A DNA stretch of 14,995 nucleotides from an uncultured Bacillota bacterium. GTDB lineage: Bacteria > Bacillota > Clostridia > Lachnospirales > Lachnospiraceae. Below, piece after piece: positions 5,483 through 12,744 of this stretch. The translations under genes and the position numbers were made by a program. The notes beneath the pieces were generated by a model. That model saw nothing but the letters and a program-made list of their open reading frames with translations, searched no databases and had not been told where the DNA came from. Position 1 is the stretch's first letter. Each line of letters begins with the position of its first letter. The stretch is taken from contig CATWQE010000064.1 in the NCBI GenBank assembly GCA_958352855.1, forward strand, positions 1 to 14,995. Direction: 5' to 3'.

Positions 5483-6496
5483 TTGGAAGTATTCAATTCA
5501 ATATGGTTATTTTTCCAGGATCAGATATTAGGGATGAAATGGTTGAATGGCTTAATTGGCAGTGGACTATCACTGCTGGGTCTGGACATTAGCAAGCGTT
5601 TAGGGGGAAGTATTCAGTTTTTTCTATACGATGTCATCAAAATCACAGTGTTATTATGTTTCCTGATTTTCTTGATTTCGTATATTCAAAGTTATTTTCC
5701 TCCGGAACGAAGTAAGAAAATTTTAGGGCGTTTTCATGGCATTGGGGCAAATATCGTGTCTGCATTGCTTGGAACAGTGACACCCTTTTGCTCATGCTCT
5801 TCTATTCCCTTATTTATAGGATTTACAAGCGCAGGATTACCACTGGGAGTAACATTTTCCTTTTTGATTTCTTCTCCTATGGTTGACCTGGGAAGTCTTG
5901 TATTGTTAATGAGTATTTTCGGGGCTAAGGTTGCCTTTGCTTATGTGCTTGTTGGCCTGCTCATTGCAGTGATTGGAGGTACTTTAATTGAAAAATTACA
6001 CATGGAAAAGCAGGTGGAAGATTTTGTTAAAAATGCAGGCAGCGTTGATCTTAGTTCTCCTGTTTTAACCAGAAGGGACAGAGCCCAATATGCAAAAGAA
6101 CAGGTAGCGGGAACCTTTAAAAAAGTATTTCCATACATTCTGGCAGGTGTTGGCATCGGCGCAGTGATTCATAACTGGATACCTGAAACATGGATAGAAA
6201 GTATTTTGGGAAGCAACAACCCGTTTGGTGTTATTTTGGCTACTCTTGTGGGTATTCCTATGTATGCTGATATTTTTGGAACAATTCCGGTTGCAGAGGC
6301 ATTACTTGCAAAAGGGGCACAATTAGGTACCATCTTATCCTTTATGATGGCAGTGACAACCTTAAGTTTACCGTCTTTAATTATGTTGAAAAAGGCGGTA
6401 AAGCCAAAACTATTGACTGTATTTATTTCCATTTGTACGTTTGGTATTATTATTGTAGGTTATCTTTTTAATATTTTCAGTACACGATTTATCTAA
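5483..6496 (+). CDS. Permease of the DUF318/ArsP-like family
   Basis: This 337-residue membrane protein has about eight predicted helices in two blocks separated by a charged cytoplasmic loop (about 175-215, LHMEKQVEDFVKNAG onward). The family hallmark is TPFCSCSSIPLFIGF (about 107-121), followed by SAGLPLGVTFSFLISSPMVD and, in the second half, VGIPMYADIFGTIPVAEALL. ArsP members export trivalent organoarsenicals, and related permeases export other soft-metal or thiol-linked compounds. Its place between ArsR and ArsC supports arsenical efflux. The start is TTG5483 with GGAGGG six bases upstream and no competing ATG. The next gene follows after 16 bases. No canonical ArsB or Acr3 is present in the operon, so this is the only visible efflux component. 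Confidence 0.85.
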   Translation: MEVFNSIWLFFQDQILGMKWLNGLIGSGLSLLGLDISKRLGGSIQFFLYDVIKITVLLCFLIFLISYIQSYFPPERSKKILGRFHGIGANIVSALLGTVTPFCSCSSIPLFIGFTSAGLPLGVTFSFLISSPMVDLGSLVLLMSIFGAKVAFAYVLVGLLIAVIGGTLIEKLHMEKQVEDFVKNAGSVDLSSPVLTRRDRAQYAKEQVAGTFKKVFPYILAGVGIGAVIHNWIPETWIESILGSNNPFGVILATLVGIPMYADIFGTIPVAEALLAKGAQLGTILSFMMAVTTLSLPSLIMLKKAVKPKLLTVFISICTFGIIIVGYLFNIFSTRFI

Positions 6497-6512
6497 AAGG
6501 AGCGAATGAATT

Positions 6513-6848
6513 ATGAAATTATTTGGAAAGAAAAAAGAAACAAAAGCATGCTGCGGCGGCGGAAATTGCACATCAGAAGCAATGCAAAATGCAGAGAATA
6601 AAAAACAAGAACAAGGGATTAAAATACTGGGCTCCGGTTGTACAAAATGCATGGAATTAGAAAAGGCAGCCCAAACAGCAATATCTGAGCTGCAATTAGA
6701 TTATGAAATTGACCATGTTACAGATTTTGCAGAAATTGCCAGTTATGGAGTGATGTCCACACCTGCATTGGTGGTCAATGGCAAGGTGGTCTCCTATGGA
6801 AAAGTATTGTCCGTAGAGGAAGTGAAAACACTGTTAGTTCACGCATAA
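6513..6848 (+). CDS. Thioredoxin-fold redox-active disulfide protein with Cys-rich N-terminus
   Basis: This is a 111-residue soluble protein. Residues 36-110 form a small thioredoxin/glutaredoxin fold of the redox-active disulfide protein 2 type: strand IKILGSG, active site Cys43-Thr-Lys-Cys46, cis-Pro84 in VMSTPALVVNG, and the final helix VEEVKTLL. It carries an added N-terminal segment with a basic stretch (KLFGKKKETK) and a cysteine cluster CCGGGNC (13-19), which could bind a soft metal or serve as an extra thiol relay. Because the downstream ArsC needs a dithiol reductant, reducing ArsC or handing thiol-bound arsenic to the permease are plausible jobs; this is inference. ATG6513 has AAAGGAG about ten bases upstream. 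It lies 16 bases from the permease gene and 25 bases before arsC. Confidence 0.85.
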   Translation: MKLFGKKKETKACCGGGNCTSEAMQNAENKKQEQGIKILGSGCTKCMELEKAAQTAISELQLDYEIDHVTDFAEIASYGVMSTPALVVNGKVVSYGKVLSVEEVKTLLVHA

Positions 6849-6873
6849 ACCAGAGAAAGGTCGGTGAAATCTT

Positions 6874-7269
6874 ATGAAAAAGCCGAAAGTGGCATTTATC
6901 TGTGTTCATAATTCCTGTCGCAGCCAAATTGCGGAAGCATTGGGCAAACACCTTGCTTCCAATGTTTTTGAGAGCTATTCTGCAGGAACGGAAACGAAAC
7001 CACAAATCAATCAGGATGCAGTTCGCTTAATGAAAGAAATGTACCAGATAGATATGGAAAGAACGCAATATTCCAAGTTATTGTCTGAAATACCTCAGGT
7101 AGATATTGTGATTACAATGGGGTGTAATGTGAATTGTCCTGCAATACCATGTAAATATAGAGAGGATTGGGGGCTGGATGACCCTACGGGAAAAGATGAT
7201 GTGGAATTTTCAAAGACCATCCATGCAATCCACATGAAAATACTTGAATTGACAGAGCAGGTGATATAA
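6874..7269 (+). CDS. arsC: Arsenate reductase ArsC, low-molecular-weight phosphatase type
   Basis: This 131-residue cytoplasmic enzyme reduces arsenate to arsenite. The N-terminal P-loop is Cys10-VHNSC-Arg16-Ser17, the CX5R motif that forms the covalent arseno-cysteine intermediate. Two further redox cysteines appear as Cys84 and Cys88 in TMGCNVNCP, with Cys93 shortly after. The Dp loop WGLDDPTGK (99-107) supplies the general acid. This is the thioredoxin-coupled or related thiol class rather than the glutaredoxin-coupled Escherichia coli type. Spacing of the resolving cysteines (C-x3-C) is tighter than the C-x6-C of the Staphylococcus pI258 enzyme and resembles the TMGC-type subgroup. It is the last gene of the ars operon. 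Its arsenite product would have to leave through the upstream permease or an efflux pump encoded elsewhere. Confidence 0.93.
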   Translation: MKKPKVAFICVHNSCRSQIAEALGKHLASNVFESYSAGTETKPQINQDAVRLMKEMYQIDMERTQYSKLLSEIPQVDIVITMGCNVNCPAIPCKYREDWGLDDPTGKDDVEFSKTIHAIHMKILELTEQVI

Positions 7270-7286
7270 CGCCTGCTCTAATCACC
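7254..7286. repeat. Overlapping alternative inverted repeats between convergent arsC and histidine kinase 2
   Basis: AGAGCAGG (7254-7261) pairs with CCTGCTCT (7272-7279) over a ten-base loop. Alternatively GGTGAT (7260-7265) pairs with ATCACC (7281-7286). The two hairpins exclude each other and span the arsC stop codon. Neither is followed by a T-run on either strand, so this is at best a weak terminator for the converging operons. Confidence 0.45.
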
Positions 7287-7292
7287 CAAATG

Positions 7293-8651
7293 TTAATATG
7301 GTATTTTCAGAAGGACCTCTGCGCCTTTTGTTTTATCAGAATTTCCCAATAAAATCTGCCCCTTATGCTGCTTTATAATATTGCTTGTAATATAAAGTCC
7401 CATTCCAAAGTGCATCCTAGAAGTCCGGTTTTTATTCCCCATAAAAAATTGTTCCTGGGCGTGAAGTAAAACCTCCGGAGAAAATCCGCTGCCCTCATCA
7501 GTGATAGAAATTTCAAAAAAAGTTCCTGTGTTTCTGGTTTTTATAGTAAGAGTTCCATGTAAGGGAGAATAATCTATGGCATTATGAACCACATTCATAA
7601 TAGCCCGCTCCAATAACAGCCTATCTATTTTGCAGTCTCCCAGATTTTTTCCTGTTTCCATAGACAGATAAACTTCTTTTGTAAGGCACAAAGAGCTTAT
7701 CTGCATTTCTATCTGCTTCATGTAATCAGCCATAGAAACTTTTTCTAACTGAAGCTGATACCCTGCGACAGTTCTGGAGATATCAATCAGTGTTTTAATG
7801 TATACACCCATTTGTTCAGAGCTTTTGGCAATGTAGTCTGCATATAAGTGCTGCTCTTCATCCAGCTTTGTTTCACTTATTAAATCAATATTTCCCTGAA
7901 TCACAGTCAATGGAGTTTTCAAATCATGAGCAAGTGCAGCAATCTGCTCCCTTTGTAATTGCTCTGCACTCCATTGCTTTTCTAAGGAGGATTTCAGATT
8001 TTCCTTCATATTGGAAAAAGAATGAAGTACCTCTTCAAATTCCTGAATACCAGAATGTCCTACTTCAAAATCAAGATTTTGCTGTGTAACCTGTTCTGTT
8101 GCCTCAAAAAGAGGAGCAAGCTGTCCCCTTAGATTCCTGGAAAATTTTGTTGTCAGGATTACGCTGACTGCAATACCATTTGCGCCTATAAAAATATACA
8201 ATAGAATTTCCGGTGAAGGAACATGTTCATTCAACCACTCATTTGTAAACTGTGAGCCAATGTAATATTGAAGTACCACATATTCCTTTTCCCTGGTCAC
8301 AAGTAAATATTGCTTCTGAACCGCTGCATTTGGTTTTCCGGAGATAGCATACTCCATAGCCTCTTCTAACTCTTCTCCTTCCAAAGACGTTTCCAATATT
8401 TCATAGCCTTTACTTAACACTAAATACTTGCATCCAATCGGAAGCTGTACCTCTGTCAAATCCGGTGTCGCCGCAATGACCGAAACAAGATTTTTGGTAC
8501 TGCGTTCCGAATAATCCGCATAGGTGATAAAATTTGTACTGACTCCAATATAAAGAAAGATAAATGGAATAGCTGCGGAAGCAATTAACCCAACAAGCAG
8601 CATACACAAAAATTTCCAAAAGGATGCTTTTAAGGATGTTATTTTTTTCAT
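7293..8651 (-). CDS. Sensor histidine kinase 2, NisK/SpaK-like
   Basis: This 452-residue membrane kinase has TM1 (about 14-36), an extracytoplasmic sensor of roughly 110 residues (37-147), TM2 (about 148-168) and a HAMP-like linker. The HisKA domain contains phospho-acceptor His242 in AALAHDLKTPLTV. The catalytic domain has N-box NVVHNAIDYSP (353-363), G1 DEGSGF (385-390) and G2 HFGMGLYI (414-421). The HDLKTPLT motif and its pairing with the adjacent regulator and a NisI-like lipoprotein point to the lantibiotic-sensing NisK/SpaK group. I chose ATG8651, which overlaps the regulator stop as ATGA (translational coupling). ATG8657 or an upstream ATG cannot be excluded. It is the last gene of the seven-gene minus-strand array and converges on arsC. 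Confidence 0.88.
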   Translation of the reverse strand: MKKITSLKASFWKFLCMLLVGLIASAAIPFIFLYIGVSTNFITYADYSERSTKNLVSVIAATPDLTEVQLPIGCKYLVLSKGYEILETSLEGEELEEAMEYAISGKPNAAVQKQYLLVTREKEYVVLQYYIGSQFTNEWLNEHVPSPEILLYIFIGANGIAVSVILTTKFSRNLRGQLAPLFEATEQVTQQNLDFEVGHSGIQEFEEVLHSFSNMKENLKSSLEKQWSAEQLQREQIAALAHDLKTPLTVIQGNIDLISETKLDEEQHLYADYIAKSSEQMGVYIKTLIDISRTVAGYQLQLEKVSMADYMKQIEMQISSLCLTKEVYLSMETGKNLGDCKIDRLLLERAIMNVVHNAIDYSPLHGTLTIKTRNTGTFFEISITDEGSGFSPEVLLHAQEQFFMGNKNRTSRMHFGMGLYITSNIIKQHKGQILLGNSDKTKGAEVLLKIPY

Positions 8652-9307
8652 TCCCATTTGTATCCAATCCCCCATACGGTTGCTATTGGCTGAATATTCC
8701 ATTTGCTTAATTTTGCCCGAATATTTTTGATATGGGTGGAAATGGTGGAATTATCACTATTGCCATCGAAACTGAAAACTGCCTCATAAATCTGTTCTTT
8801 TGAAAATACCTGTCCTTTATTTTTTGCAAGGTATTCACAGATTAGATATTCACTTTTCGTTAAAGGAATTGGTGTATGGTCAACCTGTAGCTCCTTTGCA
8901 GATAAATCAATTTTTATCCGGTCAAAAATAAGAGCTGTGTGTTTTTCCCGATGTTCGCGGCGTAAATGAGCATTCACTCTTGCCCGTAATTCTGCAATGC
9001 GGAATGGCTTTGTCAAATAGTCATCTGCGCCTAATCCAAGCCCAAATGTAATGTCATTCTCTATGGTTTTAGCAGTCAGAAAGAGAATCGGACAGTCCAT
9101 CAGAGAGCGGATTTTACCACAATAAGAAAAACCATCTATATCCGGCATCATAATATCCAGTATGATCAAGTCATACTGATTTAATTTATCAACAGGAACC
9201 TGTGTCGCAGAGGTATAAACCGTAACCAAATGTCCGTCCTTTTGCAACCCATTTTTCACAAGTTCTAAAATCCATGGTTCATCATCAACCATAAGGATTG
9301 TTGCCAT
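8648..9307 (-). CDS. OmpR-family response regulator 2, NisR/SpaR-like
   Basis: This 219-residue regulator is full length. The receiver domain (1-115) has the acidic pair Asp8-Asp9, phospho-acceptor Asp51 in LIILDIMMPDIDG, Thr78 in LFLTAK, and Lys100-Pro101 in DDYLTKPF. The winged-helix DNA-binding domain (about 125-219) contains LTKSEYLICEYLAKNKGQVFS and ends ATVWGIGYKWE. ATG9307 has AGGAGG seven bases upstream. It overlaps the kinase gene by ATGA, and 56 bases separate it from the immunity lipoprotein. An extended -10 promoter lies in that gap, so it may have independent expression. By analogy with NisR it would control lantibiotic-responsive promoters; the target here is most simply the adjacent immunity gene (inference). 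Confidence 0.92.
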   Translation of the reverse strand: MATILMVDDEPWILELVKNGLQKDGHLVTVYTSATQVPVDKLNQYDLIILDIMMPDIDGFSYCGKIRSLMDCPILFLTAKTIENDITFGLGLGADDYLTKPFRIAELRARVNAHLRREHREKHTALIFDRIKIDLSAKELQVDHTPIPLTKSEYLICEYLAKNKGQVFSKEQIYEAVFSFDGNSDNSTISTHIKNIRAKLSKWNIQPIATVWGIGYKWE

Positions 9308-9330
9308 TGTATCGCCTCCTAGTATGTTTC

Positions 9331-9339
9331 AGTATAGCA
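9331..9339 (-). promoter_or_regulatory. Extended -10 promoter before response regulator 2
   Basis: The minus strand reads TGCTATACT (9339-9331), a TGn-extended -10 with TATACT, placing transcription near 9324 and a leader of about 17 bases including AGGAGG. No good -35 is seen; the best is TTTCTG inside the hairpin stem at 9349-9384. It may provide basal expression of the regulator-kinase pair independent of the upstream genes. Confidence 0.5.
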
Positions 9340-9348
9340 TAATCTATA

Positions 9349-9384
9349 ATGGCAGAAAAGCAATTATTGCCGCTTTTCTGCCAT
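9349..9384 (-). repeat. 13-bp perfect inverted repeat overlapping the immunity-lipoprotein stop codon
   Basis: ATGGCAGAAAAGC (9349-9361) and GCTTTTCTGCCAT (9372-9384) pair perfectly across a ten-base loop that contains the TAA of the lipoprotein gene (9366-9364). On the minus strand the sequence after the hairpin is ATAGATTATGC, so there is no U-tract. A leaky terminator, an mRNA 3'-end stabiliser or a processing site are possible roles. Confidence 0.6.
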
Positions 9385-10176
9385 ATAATAGTGGTCATTT
9401 ATCTGTACTGCAACAGCTTCGGTCTTATCCGTACCTTGAATTTCATAAATGTCTTTATAAATCCATTGTTCCCGCTGCTGCTTGGCGCTTTCTCCCTTCC
9501 AGTCAAGTTTACGGAGTTCCTCCTTTGACAAAGGAAGCTTCGTTTCTGCATCAAATATCATAGTTTCCGCCAGAATATCAATATAATTTCCCAGTTCACT
9601 CTTGGAGACGGTTTCAGAGGTTACCTGATAAACGGTACTATCACAGAGAAGCTGAGTTGCATTGTTCGGATTGATTTTAAACTTGCCACTTATAGCTTCT
9701 TCTGTATTCTTAAAGTCAAAAACAGAATCTGTACCTTTAACATTTGCATTTGAAACCGCTTTGTGATATTCTCCATTTACCTCTACAATGAGATAATTGT
9801 CAGCATTTGGCGCTGCATATACATTTAAAAACGGAATGATATAAGCAGCATCAGGAGCCTTATCTCCTAAATCTGCCAGGTTCAGGAAGGCAGCAGGCTC
9901 TATATTTTCTTGAAGTAATAGTTTCCCTTCTTCATCCACAGCCGCAAGCTGCCGGATATAACCAATCCATTCTCCCAGCTTATCATTAGAAACAGTATCT
10001 TCTAAAATTGTGTAGTTGTTTTCTTTATAAGAAAACTGAGTCACGTTCTCCTCATTCAAATAACATTCTTCTTTGTCACTGGCGTAGTCATCCATTTTCT
10101 CCTGCAAGGAGCAACCTGAAAAAGAGAAACATGCCATGGCTGCAAGCAGCAGCAACCTCACTCTTCTGCACTTCAT
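9364..10176 (-). CDS. NisI/SpaI-family lantibiotic immunity lipoprotein
   Basis: This 270-residue lipoprotein would sit on the outer face of the membrane and bind or sequester a lantibiotic before it reaches lipid II. Its signal peptide is MKCRRVR plus LLLLAAMACF, with lipobox FSGC and Cys22 as the lipidated residue. Two related halves are visible: YTILEDTVSNDKLGEWIGYI (55-74) and YQVTSETVSKSELGNYIDIL (183-202). Each closes with a similar strand pair, YLIVEVNGEYHKA and AVAVQINDHYYMA. The second half strongly resembles the C-terminal part of nisin immunity protein NisI as I remember it (TVSDEELGEYQDVLAE and AFAVEINDDFKLATK). AAAGGA lies about 11 bases before ATG10176. It is followed by a NisRK-like pair and preceded by an antimicrobial-peptide ABC transporter; no lantibiotic biosynthesis gene is visible. 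Confidence 0.82.
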   Translation of the reverse strand: MKCRRVRLLLLAAMACFSFSGCSLQEKMDDYASDKEECYLNEENVTQFSYKENNYTILEDTVSNDKLGEWIGYIRQLAAVDEEGKLLLQENIEPAAFLNLADLGDKAPDAAYIIPFLNVYAAPNADNYLIVEVNGEYHKAVSNANVKGTDSVFDFKNTEEAISGKFKINPNNATQLLCDSTVYQVTSETVSKSELGNYIDILAETMIFDAETKLPLSKEELRKLDWKGESAKQQREQWIYKDIYEIQGTDKTEAVAVQINDHYYMAEKRQ

Positions 10177-10203
10177 ATTTTGTCATATCCTTTCTTATTT
10201 TTG

Positions 10204-10247
10204 ATTATAAAAAAGGATAAACCATAATTTTGAAGATTTTATAAAGA
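10204..10247 (-). promoter_or_regulatory. Possible regulated promoter of the immunity lipoprotein
   Basis: On the minus strand, TATAAT (10209-10204) lies 28 bases before the start codon with no recognisable -35, as expected for an activator-dependent promoter. Upstream, TCT-N8-TCT (10247-10245 and 10236-10234) matches the direct-repeat geometry reported for NisR sites. The distance to TATAAT (24 bases) is longer than in the nisin promoter, so the match may be accidental in this AT-rich stretch. Confidence 0.35.
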
Positions 10248-10278
10248 AAAGTGAGAAATCATCTTGTTTTCACTCACT
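10241..10278 (-). terminator. Weak terminator after the FtsX permease
   Basis: On the minus strand, AGTGAG (10278-10273) pairs with CTCACT (10255-10250) over a 17-base loop, and TTTTCTTTAT follows. The stem is short and begins inside the last codons of the permease, so readthrough into the lipoprotein gene is likely. Confidence 0.4.
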
Positions 10279-12744
10279 AAACCGGATTCTGTCCATAAGG
10301 GATTCCTTTTTCATGGATTTTCCAATCACAGTAACTAAAAGCAGTTGAAGTAAAGCCATGACAAGCATGATTCCGATTACGGCTGCTACGGGATAATGAT
10401 AATACGTAATATTAAACATCTTTGTCTCTTTTGCGTAGAGAAAAATCAGATAGCCTGCCACACTGCCGATTCCCACAGAACATAAAACTGCTCCGGCAGT
10501 ATAGAATAAGCTTTCTAAATGCAGCATACGGATTAACTGTTTTTCTGAAAGACCAATAGCCTGCATGATACCAAGCTCTTTTTTTCGCATATGAATACTG
10601 TTAATCATGGTATTAATCAGATTCATAATGCAGATAAGACCTAATACGCCAAGGAACAGATAACATCCAATAGTGATAAAAGATATTCCCTGCTTCCACG
10701 TAATATACTCAGACTGCCAGGTTCTGGTAAGCTCCAGACCGCCGGTCTGCTGACAGAGCTCTTCGATTTGCTTTTCTAACGCTGCATTATGTTTTTCTTC
10801 GCTAAAAACAGCAAGATGGTCATAGCAATTATTTTGAGATAATTGTTCTACAAATTCCTGGGCAGTAATAAAATCTGCAAAATCCACAAGAGAAACAGGA
10901 TAGGTTCCAATAGCCGCAATTTCTAGTGTGACTTCTTTTTTTACATCACCGTCCATATATTGAAAATCCAGGTTATCTCCTACGGATAAATCAGGATACC
11001 AGTGTAAAATGTCTTCATTTAAAATCACTTTGTTGCTGTTTTTCATTTCCTCATAGGTAATGTGCCCTTCAATCAGGCCTTCCTCCAGCTCCTTTGCATA
11101 GGTCTCAGGCATTCCGGTAAGATTCGAATCATTTTCCCCTGCAGGAAAATCTTCATTTGACATTGCTATATAAGAGAAAGGTTCAATTTTTTCTACTCCA
11201 TCCAGATTGGAAAACTGTTCGATTACTTTATCTGTCAGAGGATTGTTCTGCATTACCTGATTCCATTCCAGCTCTGGATGTTCCTTGTTTCCTGCTTCCG
11301 TAATCACCGAAACCTCATATTCTCCTTCAATGCTCATATTTGCAGCTTCTTTCGGATTTGCACAGGATAACACCGTTGACACTGCCACGAAAAAGATGCC
11401 TGTAATTCCTATGGAACAAATAGTGAGCAGGGTTCTCTTTTTGTTTCTCAAAAGGTTCGATTTTGTCAGGCGGGATAACGTGAGAAACTCATAGCCTTTT
11501 CGTGTTCCTTTTGAAGCATTGCTTTCTCCGTTGTAGCGGAGCGCTTCTATAGGTGAAATTTTAGCTGCAATACTCATAGGTTTCAAAAGAGACAGATAAA
11601 CAGTTAGAAAGGCAGCAATCACTGTCAAAATATAAAGCCATGGATAAAAGCAGGAAACTTCCTGATTGCGAATAAGCTGGATTGTCATTTGATTCTGTAT
11701 ATCATCGGCTTCAAACTCCAGGAAATAGACAAGAATCTGGAATGACTTTTGCAAAAGCAAGGTTCCTAGAAGTAAGCCAAAAGGTACTGCAACGGAGGCA
11801 ACCAGAAAACCTTCCCGCAACACAATTTGACGAATCTGGTGTTTCGTAGCGCCAATGGCTTTCAGTCTTCCGTATTCCTGTACTCTTTGAATCATAGAAA
11901 TATAATAAATGCTGTATAAAGTAATCATACCGGCAAACACAACAATCAGCATAATCACCACAATAGCCATATTCATCATAGGGTCTACATAATTTGCTCC
12001 AAGATAATCATCATTGGAAATAATATAATCTTTCGGAATTCCCAGACTTTCTCCGATTTCCTCTATGTTTGTTTTAAGAGTATCCATGCTGGTATGACTG
12101 TCAGCCGGAAGTCGGAAATATACCTCATAAATGAGTTCTTTCGCTGATAACTCTTCTTTTACAAAGGCGTCGGAAACGCAGGCTGTATATCGTTTTGCCT
12201 CTTCATTTGCTTCACTGTCACTGGACATACCGCAAATAACAAATGTTTTTTCTTTGCGGTAATCCAGTCCGCCTTTCTTTTGAATCTGATAAGGAAGAGT
12301 AATGGTATCTCCCACCTGTTTTCCTTCCAGTCCCATGGCTTTTAGCAGACCTTGGGAAACCAGAATTTCATCTGATTTTTCAGGGAAATGACCTTCTGAT
12401 GGTTCAAAGCGCATAAATTCTGCACAGGTTTTATCCACACTGGTCATATAAATGGTATACTCTTCATTGGGAATCATACCTGGATCACACCGCAGCCCGA
12501 CCTTCTCAATTTCTTTCACTGCTTTTATCTTTTCTACTGTTTCTGTAGGAACTTTTTGATACATTCCATGATAGGTGGGATAAATCCGGTTGATTGCCTC
12601 ATATTGAATATCTATCATCCCGAATCCAATACTTGGAATTAAAAAGAGTAATAACGTGGTCAGACTGATTGCAATTCCTATGAGAATGTTTTTGCTTCGA
12701 TTTAAACGAATATTGGCAAACGCTGTTTTGGTTACGGTTTTCAT
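10270..12744 (-). CDS. Double-FtsX ABC transporter permease, antimicrobial-peptide export/resistance type
   Basis: This 824-residue membrane protein has the two-fold FtsX layout. TM1 (about 19-42) is followed by a large extracellular domain (45-255), then TM2-TM4 (about 258-284, 313-338, 368-388). A cytoplasmic link with SPIEALRYNGE leads to TM5 (about 437-460), a second extracellular domain (about 465-680), and TM6-TM8 (about 687-713, 745-772, 784-808). The coupling-helix signatures EYGRLKAIGATKHQI and ELGIMQAIGLSEKQL follow TM2 and TM6. The single-chain topology differs from the ten-helix BceB with one large loop, and resembles MacB/LolE-like or Clostridia-type FtsX permeases. It overlaps the ATPase gene by ATGA. 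Its place between a two-component system and an immunity lipoprotein suggests peptide-antibiotic resistance. The substrate is unknown. Confidence 0.9.
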   Translation of the reverse strand: MKTVTKTAFANIRLNRSKNILIGIAISLTTLLLFLIPSIGFGMIDIQYEAINRIYPTYHGMYQKVPTETVEKIKAVKEIEKVGLRCDPGMIPNEEYTIYMTSVDKTCAEFMRFEPSEGHFPEKSDEILVSQGLLKAMGLEGKQVGDTITLPYQIQKKGGLDYRKEKTFVICGMSSDSEANEEAKRYTACVSDAFVKEELSAKELIYEVYFRLPADSHTSMDTLKTNIEEIGESLGIPKDYIISNDDYLGANYVDPMMNMAIVVIMLIVVFAGMITLYSIYYISMIQRVQEYGRLKAIGATKHQIRQIVLREGFLVASVAVPFGLLLGTLLLQKSFQILVYFLEFEADDIQNQMTIQLIRNQEVSCFYPWLYILTVIAAFLTVYLSLLKPMSIAAKISPIEALRYNGESNASKGTRKGYEFLTLSRLTKSNLLRNKKRTLLTICSIGITGIFFVAVSTVLSCANPKEAANMSIEGEYEVSVITEAGNKEHPELEWNQVMQNNPLTDKVIEQFSNLDGVEKIEPFSYIAMSNEDFPAGENDSNLTGMPETYAKELEEGLIEGHITYEEMKNSNKVILNEDILHWYPDLSVGDNLDFQYMDGDVKKEVTLEIAAIGTYPVSLVDFADFITAQEFVEQLSQNNCYDHLAVFSEEKHNAALEKQIEELCQQTGGLELTRTWQSEYITWKQGISFITIGCYLFLGVLGLICIMNLINTMINSIHMRKKELGIMQAIGLSEKQLIRMLHLESLFYTAGAVLCSVGIGSVAGYLIFLYAKETKMFNITYYHYPVAAVIGIMLVMALLQLLLVTVIGKSMKKESLMDRIRFSE

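Noticed and set aside
6775..7005. Minus-strand open frames within the ars operon (also 5941-6156, 6169-6432, 6410-6652)
   Set aside because: They are antisense shadows of clearly identified plus-strand genes, without ribosome sites or family features.
9324..9563. Plus-strand open frame opposite the start of response regulator 2 and the end of the immunity lipoprotein
   Set aside because: It runs antisense to a recognised gene, contains the hairpin, and shows no coding signature of its own.
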